NCBI GenBank assembly: GCA_027451445.1
Contig: DAIDJG010000396.1
Coordinates: 1-32,643 of the forward strand
Reading direction: 5' to 3'
DNA: 32,643 bases
Source: Singulisphaera sp.
Lineage (GTDB): Bacteria; Planctomycetota; Planctomycetia; Isosphaerales; Isosphaeraceae
Part shown: piece after piece, positions 1-7,829 of the stretch
Layout: every line of letters starts with the position of its first letter
Numbering within the stretch: position 1 is the first letter of the stretch
Made by a program: the position numbers and the translations under genes
The notes under the pieces: generated by a model
What the model was told of the DNA's origin: nothing
Seen by the model: the letters and a program-made list of their open reading frames with translations, nothing else
The model's database searches: none

Positions 1-256
1 CCGATCTTGTCCAAAGTTCCGCTCATGAGTCCATGATCCTCTTCGAAGCACGTTCCGTGATGCGATCAGAGACTCAAGCGTTGCAGCCGACCGAAGCGTC
101 TCGCAAACCACTCCTTTGGAAGCTGAGTTCGATCCCCTGGGTGTGAGCCCACTGACCAGCCTAAGAGGGTACACGATCCAAGCTCCCGTGAAAATGCGTA
201 ATCCTGGTCGAGTTGACTGGATTCTCCAAAAACGCCGCACTATATGAGGATACGGG
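1..256. other. No recognisable gene
   Basis: I could not assign a gene here. One plus-strand frame (third base of the window) is open from the window edge to a stop near 147, encoding about 48 residues that could be the C-terminus of a gene lying outside the window. It shows no motif I recognise. The rest, up to the stop of the minus-strand enolase-superfamily gene at 257, would be that gene's 3' flank. I see no clear terminator hairpin. Confidence 0.3.
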
Positions 257-1603
257 TCAGGGACGGATCACGGTGCCGTCGCGCCGCCGGGTACCGCCCC
301 AGCGATGATCGAACGTCGGCGAATCGGGGAAGGGGAACTTGGCGGCGAGCTTCTCGTCGATGTCGATACCGAAGCCGGGAGAGTCGTTGGCGTAGAGGTA
401 GCCGTTTTTCACCTCAGGACAACCTGGGAAGACCGCGCGGGTGTCGGGCGAAAAGAGCGACCCTTCGTGAATCCCGAAGTTGTGCGATGCCAGTTCCAGG
501 TGCAGACCCGCAGCGTGTCCCACCGGCGAGACGTCACCCGGACCATGCCATGCCGTCTTCACGCCGAAGAACTCGCACAGGGCCGCCACCTTGCGCGCCA
601 TGCTCAGGCCGCCAATCTGCGAAATGTGGATGCGAATGAAGTCGATCAGCCGACCGGCGATCAGCGGCAGATATTCCTGCTGCGTGTTGAACAGCTCTCC
701 CATGGCGAGGGGAATGCTGGTTTGCGCACGCAGGTGGGCGAAGTGGTCCTTATCCTCGGGCGAGAGCGGATCCTCCAGGAAGAAGAGGCGGTATTTCTCC
801 AGGTCCTTGCAAAGCTGGATCGCCTGACTGGGCGAGATGCGTTCATGGACGTCGTGCAGCAATTCGACGTCGTCGCCGACGGTCGACCGCAAATGCTCGA
901 ACAGCTTGGGGACCGCGCGGACGTACTTGGCCGGTTCCCAGACGTATTCCGGATGCGTGGGCTCGCTCACCGCCGGCGCTTTCGGTTCCTCGATCGATGC
1001 CGCCGCCCCATAAGTCGCCTGGCCCGGAATGGCCACCTGAACGCGGACGTGGCGGTAGCCGTCCGCCAAGGCCTTGCGAACGCCGTCTTCCACTTCTTTC
1101 ACGTCGTTGCCGCGGACATGCCGGTAAAGCTCCGCCGCGAACCGGCATTTGCCGCCGAGGAGCTGGTAAACCGGCATCCCCGCGCGCTTGCCCTTGATGT
1201 CCCAAAGCGCCATGTCCACGCCGCTCATCGCGTTGAATAGCACGGGCCCGTTCCGCCAGTACGAGCTGACATACGACGACTGCCAGATGTCCTCGATCTC
1301 GTCCGGGTCGCGCCCAATCAGGAGGGGCTTGAGGTACTTTTCCACGGCGGTTTGAACCGTGTAGGCCCGCTGCGTGAACGTAGCGCAGCCGAGCCCGTAG
1401 AGTCCCGGCTCGCTGGTTGTGACCTTGACCACAACAAGGCGAATCTTATTCGGGGCGGTCAGGATCGTCGTAATGTCGGCGATTTTCAGGCGTGGGCGTC
1501 CCTTTGATGGTGCCGCCTTCTCCTCAGCGGCCACAGCGCCAGGCAACAAGCCTCCGAGCAAGGCACCCGCCGGCAAGCCGCACAACACCTCGCGCCGATT
1601 CAT
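257..1603 (-). CDS. Tat-exported mannonate dehydratase/RspA-like enolase-superfamily protein
   Basis: Predicted 448-residue member of the mandelate racemase/enolase superfamily, closest in pattern to the mannonate dehydratase (ManD)/RspA group, which dehydrates sugar acids such as D-mannonate with a Mg2+ ion. The barrel carries the expected ligands: D251 with H253 two residues on (HDVHE), E277 in FLEDP, E303 in MGELF. R324 and H353 (AWHGPGD) lie where the ManD acid/base residues are expected. The C-terminus ends in the group's DGTVIRP-like tail. The start at 1603 is preferred over an upstream in-frame start at 1708 because it puts an RR-containing Tat-like signal (RREVLCGLPAGALLGG) at the N-terminus and has GGGGAG a few bases upstream. 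Most family members are cytoplasmic, so export is unusual. Substrate is not determinable: many RspA-like proteins have low or no ManD activity. Confidence 0.9.
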   Translation of the reverse strand: MNRREVLCGLPAGALLGGLLPGAVAAEEKAAPSKGRPRLKIADITTILTAPNKIRLVVVKVTTSEPGLYGLGCATFTQRAYTVQTAVEKYLKPLLIGRDPDEIEDIWQSSYVSSYWRNGPVLFNAMSGVDMALWDIKGKRAGMPVYQLLGGKCRFAAELYRHVRGNDVKEVEDGVRKALADGYRHVRVQVAIPGQATYGAAASIEEPKAPAVSEPTHPEYVWEPAKYVRAVPKLFEHLRSTVGDDVELLHDVHERISPSQAIQLCKDLEKYRLFFLEDPLSPEDKDHFAHLRAQTSIPLAMGELFNTQQEYLPLIAGRLIDFIRIHISQIGGLSMARKVAALCEFFGVKTAWHGPGDVSPVGHAAGLHLELASHNFGIHEGSLFSPDTRAVFPGCPEVKNGYLYANDSPGFGIDIDEKLAAKFPFPDSPTFDHRWGGTRRRDGTVIRP

Positions 1604-1970
1604 GATGTCGCTCCCCGCACCAACGTTGGCTACGGCCGAGATGGAGAGGCGATCTCCGGGACAGCCTCGGCAGCGTTGCAGGCTATCGGGAAGCGTTTGC
1701 AGTTGCAACGAGGCGGGGCGTTCGCGTCTCGGTCACAGACTCATTGGCATCGACGCTTACCAGCGCACGGGGCTGGCCAGTGGGTCCATAGGAGGGTTAC
1801 AATACTGCGAAGTCGATTTCTCACGGCGGACCTCCGGTCGACGACCACCTTACGATATGGGGTGGAGGTGGGACGCAATCCTCTCCTCCGACAACGGTTA
1901 GTGATCGCGTCTTCATCCGACTTCGACGACATTTCAGTTCGCCCCGAGTCCATGTCAAAAGGAGGGAAAG
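1604..1970. other. Divergent intergenic region
   Basis: This 367-base stretch separates the minus-strand enolase-superfamily gene from the plus-strand toxin-antitoxin pair, so it should hold promoters for both. TACAAT at 1798-1803 is a possible plus-strand -10 box, but no good -35 box lies at the right distance. GGAGGG at 1961-1966 is the ribosome binding site of the antitoxin gene. Open frames crossing the region lack recognisable domains and I take them as chance. Confidence 0.4.
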
Positions 1971-2228
1971 GTGGCCGCCTCAGTTGACGACCTCCGCGCG
2001 TTTCACGATTTCGTCGCGCGCAAGCTTGCCGAGGGCGGAAGCCAACCGCCAACGCCGGAGGAGTGTCTCGACCTGTGGTTCGTCGAGAACCAGACGCCGG
2101 AGGAACGAGCCGACGACCTGGCCGCGATTCAGGAAGGTCTTGACGACATGGATGCCGGGCGAACCCGGCCGGTCGACGACGTGCTTCAGGAGTTGCGCCA
2201 AAAGTACAACCTCCCCTTGTCGCAATGA
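1971..2228 (+). CDS. Putative antitoxin of a RelE/ParE-type pair
   Basis: Predicted 85-residue acidic protein. It starts at GTG, a choice supported by a strong GGAGGG Shine-Dalgarno at 1961-1966 with a four-base spacer. I recognise no named DNA-binding fold with confidence. The protein is largely helical and charged, and its C-terminal third (DMDAGRTRPVDDVLQELRQK) resembles the tail of many small antitoxins partnered with RelE/ParE toxins. The antitoxin call rests mainly on position: its stop overlaps the toxin start by four bases (ATGA at 2225-2228), the classic antitoxin-first order. If it follows the family rule, it binds and neutralises the toxin and represses its own promoter. Confidence 0.7.
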   Translation: MAASVDDLRAFHDFVARKLAEGGSQPPTPEECLDLWFVENQTPEERADDLAAIQEGLDDMDAGRTRPVDDVLQELRQKYNLPLSQ

Positions 2229-2554
2229 GATACCGTGTCGTTATGACGACACGGGCCGAAGCCGACCTGAACCGCATCTTGGCCGCGCATTCCCGCGTGT
2301 CAATTCCAAGGGCCGTGCGGCTTTTTACGCGTTTCCAGGCCGGGGTCGCTCGTCTCGAACGCGCTCCGCTCACGTGTGGTTTTGCGTATGAGAACCTCTT
2401 GTTCAGAGAGGAACTCCGTCATCTGTTGTTTGGAACCAGTTCGAAACGAAAACACCGAGCACTTTTCGTCGTTCGGAAGCATGAAGTTGTCGTTGTCGCG
2501 ATCCGCGCTCCAGGCGAACGGCCGATCAGCCCCGATCAAGTCGGTTTGAACTAA
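2225..2554 (+). CDS. RelE/ParE-superfamily toxin
   Basis: Predicted 109-residue basic protein of the RelE/ParE fold. It begins with the typical beta-strand plus helix (YRVVMTTRAEADLNRILAAH), continues with a second helix rich in Arg, and ends with the paired strands HRALFVVRKHEVVVVAIRAP, matching the family's conserved ending of RxLFxV followed by VxVxxIRxxxR. RelE members cleave mRNA in the ribosome and ParE members poison DNA gyrase; sequence alone does not separate them here. It overlaps the antitoxin stop by four bases, implying translational coupling. A further in-frame ATG a few codons in would also be possible, but the overlapping start fits the operon better. Confidence 0.8.
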   Translation: MRYRVVMTTRAEADLNRILAAHSRVSIPRAVRLFTRFQAGVARLERAPLTCGFAYENLLFREELRHLLFGTSSKRKHRALFVVRKHEVVVVAIRAPGERPISPDQVGLN

Positions 2555-2628
2555 GCGACGTCGCAGTCGCGATGTGTCGGCCCCCAAAGGTCGGGATGCA
2601 CAATCCTTGAACGAGCAATCCATTGCCA

Positions 2629-4620
2629 ATGGCCGCCAATCCCCAGGGTAACGGCGAGGGCACAGACCGGGACACTCGCGATTACGAGCTAATCGCCCTG
2701 CGCGCCCTCTCCGGCCGATTCCCCGACATCGACTCAGCCGTGGCCGAGATCGCCCGCCTGGGCGCTGTGCTGACGTTGCCCAAGGGGACGATCCACGTCA
2801 TCAGCGACATTCACGGCGAGGCCAAAAAACTCCGCCACGTGATCAACAACGCCTCCGGTACGCTTCGGCCGCTCGTGCAGCGGTTGTTCGCCTCACGCAT
2901 GACCCCGGAGGAGTTCCAGGAATTCCTCACACTGATCTTCTACCCCGCGGAGGTGGTCGAGCGACTGGAGCAAACCCTCGTTGACCGCGACGCACTGCGT
3001 ACCTTCTGCATCAAATCGCTCCGCCACGAGTTCGAGCTCGTTCGCGTCCTGGCGACTCGCTACAGTCTCCGACGGGCGATGGAGGTGTTCCCTCGTGAGT
3101 ACCGCGAGCTCATGTCCGAGATGCTCCACGAGCCCACCACCGAACGCGACAAGGCGTTCATCGAGGCGATCGTCGACGAGCTACTTCGGCGCGGCCGGGC
3201 CCTTCACCTCGTACACATCACCGCGCGACTCGTCCGAAACCTGGCGATCTACGAGCTGATCATCGGCGGCGACTGCTGGGACCGCGGGCCCCGAGGCGAC
3301 GAGGTCGTCGACTACCTCCGCCATCAGCCCAACGTCTCGTTCATCTGGGGCAACCACGATGCCGCGTGGCTCGGTGCGTCGCTCGGTCACGAAGCCTTGA
3401 TCTGTCACGTCCTGCGCGTTTCACTCCGCTATCGCCGCCTCGGCCAGCTCGACGAAGGCTACAGCATCCCCTTGACCCCGCTCGAACACCTCGCGCACAC
3501 CGTCTACCACGGCGACCCCGCCACGAGCTTTATGCCCAGGGAAAGCGGCATGCGCCCGGACGTGATCGTCGCCCGCATGCAAAAGGCCGCGGCGATCATG
3601 CAGTTCAAGCTCGAGGGCCAGGTGATCGCGCGGAACCCACGATGGGAGATGGAACACCGGCGCCTGCTACATCGTATCGATCACAAAACCGGCACCGTCG
3701 AAGTCGACGGTGTGCGCTACCCACTCGTCGACACGCGACTCCCTACCATCGACCCCGCCAATCCCTACCAGCTCACGGATGACGAGCGCCGGTGCATGGA
3801 CCGCCTCCGCGGCTCGTTCCTCGCGAGTCAGAAGCTGTACGAGCACATGGAGTACCTCGTCGGCCGAGGATCGATGTACCTCGTCCGCGACGGCAGCCTC
3901 ATCTTCCACGGCTGTGTACCCGTCGATCGGGATGGACGGTTTCTCCCGATGTATATCGATGGCGAAGCGCTGGGAGGCCGGGCCCTCTTTGATGCGATCG
4001 ACCAGCTTATCCTCCGCGCCCTTGAGCGCAAGGCAACCAAGGACCTGGATGTGCTTTGGTATCTCTGGAGCGGCGACTGTTCACCCCTGTTTGGCAAGGA
4101 CCGGATCACCACGTTCGAGCGAGACTTCATCGCCGATGCAGCGACACACCACGAGACCAAGAATCCTTACTTCGAGTTGATCCACGATCCCGCGTTCTGC
4201 GACGCGATCCTCAACGAGTTCGGCGTTGATCCCAGCGACGGCCTGATCGTGAACGGTCACGTGCCGGTCAAGATCGAAAAGGGGGAGAACCCGATCAAGC
4301 GAAGCGGTAAGGCCATCACGATCGACGGCGCCTTCTCCGAAGCCTACGGCGATCACGGCTACACGCTGGTTCTGGAAGCCGACCGGACGATCCTCGCCGA
4401 ACACTCCCACTTCGAGTCGGTCGAGGCGGCCGTCCGCGATGGCGTGGACATCATCCCCAAGGTTACCATCGTGCGCCAGTGGGCTCGCCCTCGACGCATG
4501 GCCGACACCGAACGAGGCGCCCAGATCCGCTGCGAGATCCGTCTCCTCGAGCGGCTGATTGAGGCGTATCGCAACAACGACATTCGCGCTCCCGCCATCT
4601 GGCCCGGAGCGCCGCGATAG
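2629..4620 (+). CDS. fbp: Class III fructose-1,6-bisphosphatase
   Basis: Predicted 663-residue enzyme that hydrolyses fructose 1,6-bisphosphate to fructose 6-phosphate in gluconeogenesis. It is the class III type (FBPase_2 family), a metallophosphatase-fold enzyme first known from Bacillus and about this length. Metal-binding motifs are visible: D60-I-H62 in VISDIHGE, GGDCWDRG at about 213-220, and GNHDA at about 241-245, with the remaining His ligands near VNGHVPVK late in the chain. The long helical insert between the first two motifs (about 65-210) is typical of the class. ATG at 2629 is chosen over TTG at 2623, two codons upstream; neither has a strong ribosome binding site. It appears monocistronic, and its 3' end converges on the ferritin-like gene. 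Confidence 0.93.
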   Translation: MAANPQGNGEGTDRDTRDYELIALRALSGRFPDIDSAVAEIARLGAVLTLPKGTIHVISDIHGEAKKLRHVINNASGTLRPLVQRLFASRMTPEEFQEFLTLIFYPAEVVERLEQTLVDRDALRTFCIKSLRHEFELVRVLATRYSLRRAMEVFPREYRELMSEMLHEPTTERDKAFIEAIVDELLRRGRALHLVHITARLVRNLAIYELIIGGDCWDRGPRGDEVVDYLRHQPNVSFIWGNHDAAWLGASLGHEALICHVLRVSLRYRRLGQLDEGYSIPLTPLEHLAHTVYHGDPATSFMPRESGMRPDVIVARMQKAAAIMQFKLEGQVIARNPRWEMEHRRLLHRIDHKTGTVEVDGVRYPLVDTRLPTIDPANPYQLTDDERRCMDRLRGSFLASQKLYEHMEYLVGRGSMYLVRDGSLIFHGCVPVDRDGRFLPMYIDGEALGGRALFDAIDQLILRALERKATKDLDVLWYLWSGDCSPLFGKDRITTFERDFIADAATHHETKNPYFELIHDPAFCDAILNEFGVDPSDGLIVNGHVPVKIEKGENPIKRSGKAITIDGAFSEAYGDHGYTLVLEADRTILAEHSHFESVEAAVRDGVDIIPKVTIVRQWARPRRMADTERGAQIRCEIRLLERLIEAYRNNDIRAPAIWPGAPR

Positions 4621-4669
4621 CGTCGAACGCTCTCCTCGGAAATCCGATCTGAAGGTTCCTGCCAACGCT

Positions 4670-4697
4670 GAGTCGCACCCCTCCCTGAATGCGACTC
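4670..4697. terminator. Possible bidirectional terminator hairpin between convergent genes
   Basis: Perfect eight-base inverted repeat GAGTCGCA / TGCGACTC with a 12-base loop, lying between the stops of fbp (plus, ends 4620) and the ferritin-like gene (minus, ends 4713). There is no T-tract on either side, so intrinsic termination is not assured. A smaller TCGGA-AA-TCCGA hairpin lies at 4636-4647. Confidence 0.4.
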
Positions 4698-4712
4698 GGA
4701 CGTGGGAAGCGG

Positions 4713-5453
4713 TCAGAACTGTTTGAAGAACTTGCCGATGTTCATCCGGTAGAACTCGACCTCGAGATACTCGAGCACGAGCACGAAGTTGATGATCATC
4801 TGGTCGTTCGCATCATCGACCTGGTTGACGTTGTACGTAAACGGTGGGCCGCCGTTGAGGCTCACGATGAAGGGTCCCACGGCTTGCTGAATCTGCTCCG
4901 GCGGGATCGGCGTCGCGACGCCGGGCTGAATGAGATTGGCCTTGGCCGAAGGCGCGATGGCGCTGTCGAGCAACGTGTTCAGGAATCCGGTGTGCTGCGC
5001 CTCGACGGCCGTGATGCCCGCCGCCGTGAGGAAATAGTCGTGATGCCCCCCCTCACTGATGGCGTTCAGCCCCTGCAAATAGGAGCCGACGCCACCATTC
5101 TCAATCATCGCCGCCATCATCACAAACTCTTGCGGCGTGCTCGCCAGTAAGTTCTGAAACGTTGGCATCGGCCGAGGGTTGTCCGCCAGCCTGGTGAGCT
5201 GGACGATGTGGTCTTCTTCGTCTTGAAGAATCTCCAGGAACGTATTGAGGTTCTGGTTCGGGAAGAGGTCCGGCAGCCGTTTGCCGCCACCACCCCCATT
5301 GCGGCCTGGGCCGCCCGCGCGGCTCGATCCCGAAAGCGCCACGACGGCACCGGGAACTGCCGCAGCTTTGGCCGATCGGATCAGAAACGATCGGCGTGAG
5401 GTCCCCGGCGCGGGGTTGGTCTGTTCGTTGTTGTCCGGTTGGTTCCGTTGCAT
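4713..5453 (-). CDS. Tat-exported ferritin-like domain protein
   Basis: Predicted 246-residue secreted protein. Residues 19-46 form a Tat-like signal (SRRSFLIRSAKAAAVPGAVV), followed by a Gly-rich linker (GGPGRNGGGGG). The rest has the ferritin-like four-helix pattern with candidate di-metal ligands: E79/E80 and H82 in QDEEDH, E118 in MIENGG, E151 and H154 in VEAQH, and E228/E231/E233 in LEYLEVEFY. The LEYLEVEFY helix, normally the first helix of this family (PF13668-type), is here at the C-terminus, so the helix order looks circularly permuted. Function is unknown; ferritin-like folds handle iron or act as oxidases, but no activity can be assigned. Upstream of the ATG there is GGAG or GGAA only, a moderate ribosome binding site. 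Confidence 0.85.
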   Translation of the reverse strand: MQRNQPDNNEQTNPAPGTSRRSFLIRSAKAAAVPGAVVALSGSSRAGGPGRNGGGGGKRLPDLFPNQNLNTFLEILQDEEDHIVQLTRLADNPRPMPTFQNLLASTPQEFVMMAAMIENGGVGSYLQGLNAISEGGHHDYFLTAAGITAVEAQHTGFLNTLLDSAIAPSAKANLIQPGVATPIPPEQIQQAVGPFIVSLNGGPPFTYNVNQVDDANDQMIINFVLVLEYLEVEFYRMNIGKFFKQF

Positions 5454-5970
5454 CGTTCCAAAAGCTCCAGGGAAGGTTGGGCGCGGACGGCGAACCGTCC
5501 TGACGGCCCAGGATCAAGCGTTTGGGGGAAGAGTGTACGCACTCACCGCCAGCCGACGTTACGGCAGGGCGCCACATCCGCGGTTGGCCGACAATGCACA
5601 GTATGCCGGTCGCGCTCGGTATCGAACTCGACGGATTACTCCTGGCAGACTCGGCCGCGGAGGGCGGGCTGCGTTACGGGTGAAAGTCCGATCATAGCAT
5701 CTGCCATGACTTCCACCGTACACTTCATCTAAGAGAGCCCGAATGCGTCGACGGTTACTCTTTTTTCGTCCGGGGCTCGTTTTTGGACTAACCGTCCCTT
5801 GGCCTTCGACACCTCGTTCGCTGGTGTCTCAATGTAACCTGTCGCAAGTCGGCACCGAGTCCGGTCACTCGTCATTTCGACCGAGTGAGGCGCTCAGCAC
5901 AGACGAGAGACCGTCCCTCGAGCGGACCGTGAGGGTTTCCGTGAGGAAGGTTCGACCACGGGTTTGCGTG
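5454..5970. other. Intergenic region without a supported gene
   Basis: This 517-base stretch lies upstream of the ferritin-like gene and downstream of the next minus-strand gene, so it should contain the ferritin gene's promoter. I find no convincing promoter pair or RNA motif. A 29-codon plus-strand frame at 5594-5683 has fairly GC-rich third positions but no ribosome binding site. A plus-strand ATG at 5743 opens a long frame that runs over the minus-strand gene 5971-6855 and is judged a shadow. Confidence 0.35.
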
Positions 5971-6855
5971 TCACTCGGCGCCAGTCAGCGCAGCGTGGAA
6001 CCCGTTCATGTAGACTTCACCCCGATACGGAGGATTGGCTTCGGCCTGCGTCCAGACTTCCTTCCCGTCCAGGTCACCCATGAGCGCAGCGCCACTGACG
6101 CGGGCGAACCCATAATGGTAAAGGGGAGGCGCCGAGCCAACCGAGCGCGACTCGATCACCAGGAGTGCCTCGGGGTTCGTGCCGGTGGCGAACGCGAAGA
6201 TGGCCCCATCATGAATGCCCGATGTCGGATCCTCGAAGCGTTGGATCGCCGTGGACATCAGACGCAACTGGATTTTCCCCCTCACCGGTCCGGCATCCTC
6301 GCGCACGCCGAACCTCCGGGTGAGCTCCTTCATCTGGCGCAGACGCGCTGCTTGCGAATCGGCGGGCGCGGTGGCGTTCGGGATAACGCGGGGAATCAGA
6401 CCCGGCTTGGTCGACTGCCAGGTCGTGCCGTCGTCCCAGGAGACCGCGATCGGGCCCGGCGCGAGCGACACCACTCCGTGAACCCACTGTCGCCCAACCG
6501 GGCGAGAAGGATTGACTTCCATCTCCAGAATGGCCGATGGCCGCCCCTTGGTTCCGAACGCCCAGAGTGCTCCCCGCGCAGCCCCTCGGGAGGGGTCGTT
6601 GTAGTACAAGAGTGCCTTCTCAACGCGTTCACACTTTTCGGACCGTCCTTTCGAAACCGTCTCGATGCCGACCCGCTGCGCGTGTCGCAGCAAGTCTTCG
6701 TCCTTGTCCTGCGCTGGTTCCTCTGCACGAGCACCCCACATCGCCCCGTAGAGGACGAAAACTCCAAGGACTCCACACGCCCAACGGATGACGTTCCTGC
6801 GAGTGCTTGCCCAGTTGGCGATGGTGAAGCAAATGTGAATGGAGCGAGGTTGCAT
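5971..6855 (-). CDS. Secreted or membrane-anchored protein of unknown function
   Basis: Predicted 294-residue protein that I do not recognise. The N-terminus has basic residues followed by a hydrophobic stretch (VIRWACGVLGVFVLYGAMWGARA, roughly residues 22-44) that reads as a Sec signal or membrane anchor with an A-x-A-like end. The mature part is mixed alpha/beta with repeated small motifs such as GALWAFGTKGRPSAILEMEV and GAIFAFATGTNPEALLVIES. These two resemble each other and suggest a duplicated domain of about 100 residues. The ATG at 6855 is chosen because AGGAGG lies seven bases upstream; an in-frame start at 6972 would give 39 extra residues without a signal. It is divergent from the small secreted gene at 7079. 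Confidence 0.75.
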   Translation of the reverse strand: MQPRSIHICFTIANWASTRRNVIRWACGVLGVFVLYGAMWGARAEEPAQDKDEDLLRHAQRVGIETVSKGRSEKCERVEKALLYYNDPSRGAARGALWAFGTKGRPSAILEMEVNPSRPVGRQWVHGVVSLAPGPIAVSWDDGTTWQSTKPGLIPRVIPNATAPADSQAARLRQMKELTRRFGVREDAGPVRGKIQLRLMSTAIQRFEDPTSGIHDGAIFAFATGTNPEALLVIESRSVGSAPPLYHYGFARVSGAALMGDLDGKEVWTQAEANPPYRGEVYMNGFHAALTGAE

Positions 6856-7078
6856 CGTGAGTTTCCTCCTTGGCTCCAGAGTATCGGGGCAGGACGCGAG
6901 AAACAACGAATTTCTTCGTCGTGTGGCGATGCAAGTTGGAGCGGCGAGAAAACGCATTGATGCGATGTACACGATCGCCGTCGGCTTCCGTTAACAAGGA
7001 ATAGCCAGGCCCTCAATTCTCGATGACCGAGTGTCGGTCGAAGCGGCCTGGTTTCCTTTCTGGGGAAGGGGGAACCCT

Positions 7079-7516
7079 GTGCCAATCGTGGCACCGTGGC
7101 GATTCCTGTCTGCCTGGGCTCTCCTGGTACTTGCCTCGCCGGTAATGGCGGCCGGACCGGAGGCATCGTACGAGGAGTACCCGTCCACAGATTCGGCCAC
7201 AATTCGCGCGCCGCTGTCCACGCGGCAGGCCGAGTTGCGGAGAACCTTGGAGAAGCGCAAGGCGCGTCGAGCGCGCGACCATGCGGCCTATCAGCGCGCG
7301 ACCGCCCAAGCCAACGCCATGCTCGCCGCCGCGCTCACCCCCCCGCGGCCTCGAGCGCCACTCCTTTCACTGCCACCGGGAGCTGCGCTGCAAGCGGCGA
7401 ACCTCGTGGGCACCGGCAGCTTCGGCAGCGCGCCGGCGTATTATCAAATCGGCGGACAGGCCGGTTCGTCAGGCGTTTATAGCGCGGGCGGAACCGGACA
7501 ATGCGGCCGCCGTTGA
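7079..7516 (+). CDS. Small secreted protein of unknown function
   Basis: Predicted 145-residue protein. A GTG start at 7079 is preferred because GGGGAAGGGGG lies just upstream and the first 28 residues then form a clean signal peptide (WRFLSAWALLVLASPVMAA). A further in-frame GTG at 7031 would add 16 residues ahead of the signal. After cleavage come an Arg-rich helix (about 45-80, RRTLEKRKARRARDHAAYQ), a Pro-rich stretch, and a low-complexity Gly/Ser/Tyr tail (QIGGQAGSSGVYSAGGTGQCG) with one Cys near the end. There is no family I recognise. A strong hairpin follows the stop immediately, so it is probably a single-gene unit. Confidence 0.65.
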   Translation: MPIVAPWRFLSAWALLVLASPVMAAGPEASYEEYPSTDSATIRAPLSTRQAELRRTLEKRKARRARDHAAYQRATAQANAMLAAALTPPRPRAPLLSLPPGAALQAANLVGTGSFGSAPAYYQIGGQAGSSGVYSAGGTGQCGRR

Positions 7517-7555
7517 CCGACGTGCGACGTCGTTGCCGTCGCGGCAACACGTCGG
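7517..7555 (+). terminator. Compound hairpin directly after the small secreted gene
   Basis: The outer arms CCGACGTG (7517-7524) and CACGTCGG (7548-7555) pair perfectly and enclose an inner hairpin TTGCCG-TCG-CGGCAA (7533-7547). The eight unpaired bases on the left arm (CGACGTCG) are themselves palindromic. The structure begins at the base after the stop codon. It lacks a T-tract, so it is a likely but unproven terminator, and may instead protect the mRNA 3' end. Confidence 0.5.
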
Positions 7556-7829
7556 AGCCAGTCTGATCGCGCAGTGCAATCGAACTCGAGGTGGGTCGAG
7601 TCCCTCGAAAAGGGGCACGCCCCACCCCGTTCGTTTTGCAGATTGCCGACCAAGACGAGACGCCGCAGAATTGCCGTGCGCTCTTAATAAATTCGCTTGC
7701 AACTCGAATTCGGGATCGAATACAACTGCTGGTTCGGGCGTCTTCGCGCTTCGTACCCGCCGAGAGCGGTCACAGGTGTCGCGGTCGCGCGGCGGACCAC
7801 GTTCTTGGTAACGAGGCGAGAGGATCGTG
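7556..7829 (+). promoter_or_regulatory. Leader and possible promoter of the PQQ/SIMPL/prenyltransferase operon
   Basis: No gene is supported between the hairpin and the operon start at 7830. A weak sigma70-like pair is visible: TTGCAA (7697-7702) and TACAAC (7721-7726) with an 18-base spacer, each matching four of six consensus bases. The surrounding bases are more AT-rich than the flanks (CTTAATAAATTCG at 7683-7695). A GAGAGGA ribosome binding site lies just ahead of the ATG. Confidence 0.3.

Noticed and set aside
305-1240. Long plus-strand open frame of about 311 codons over the enolase-superfamily gene
   Set aside because: It is antisense to a gene with clear family motifs and catalytic residues, and its translation has no recognisable domain. 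High GC favours such shadow frames.
5594-5683. 29-codon plus-strand frame in the intergenic region
   Set aside because: Its third positions are GC-rich but it has no ribosome binding site, no family and no supporting context.
5743-6960. Plus-strand open frame of about 405 codons
   Set aside because: It covers the minus-strand gene at 5971-6855, which has a strong RBS and a signal peptide. The plus-strand translation is Arg/Pro-rich without domain pattern.
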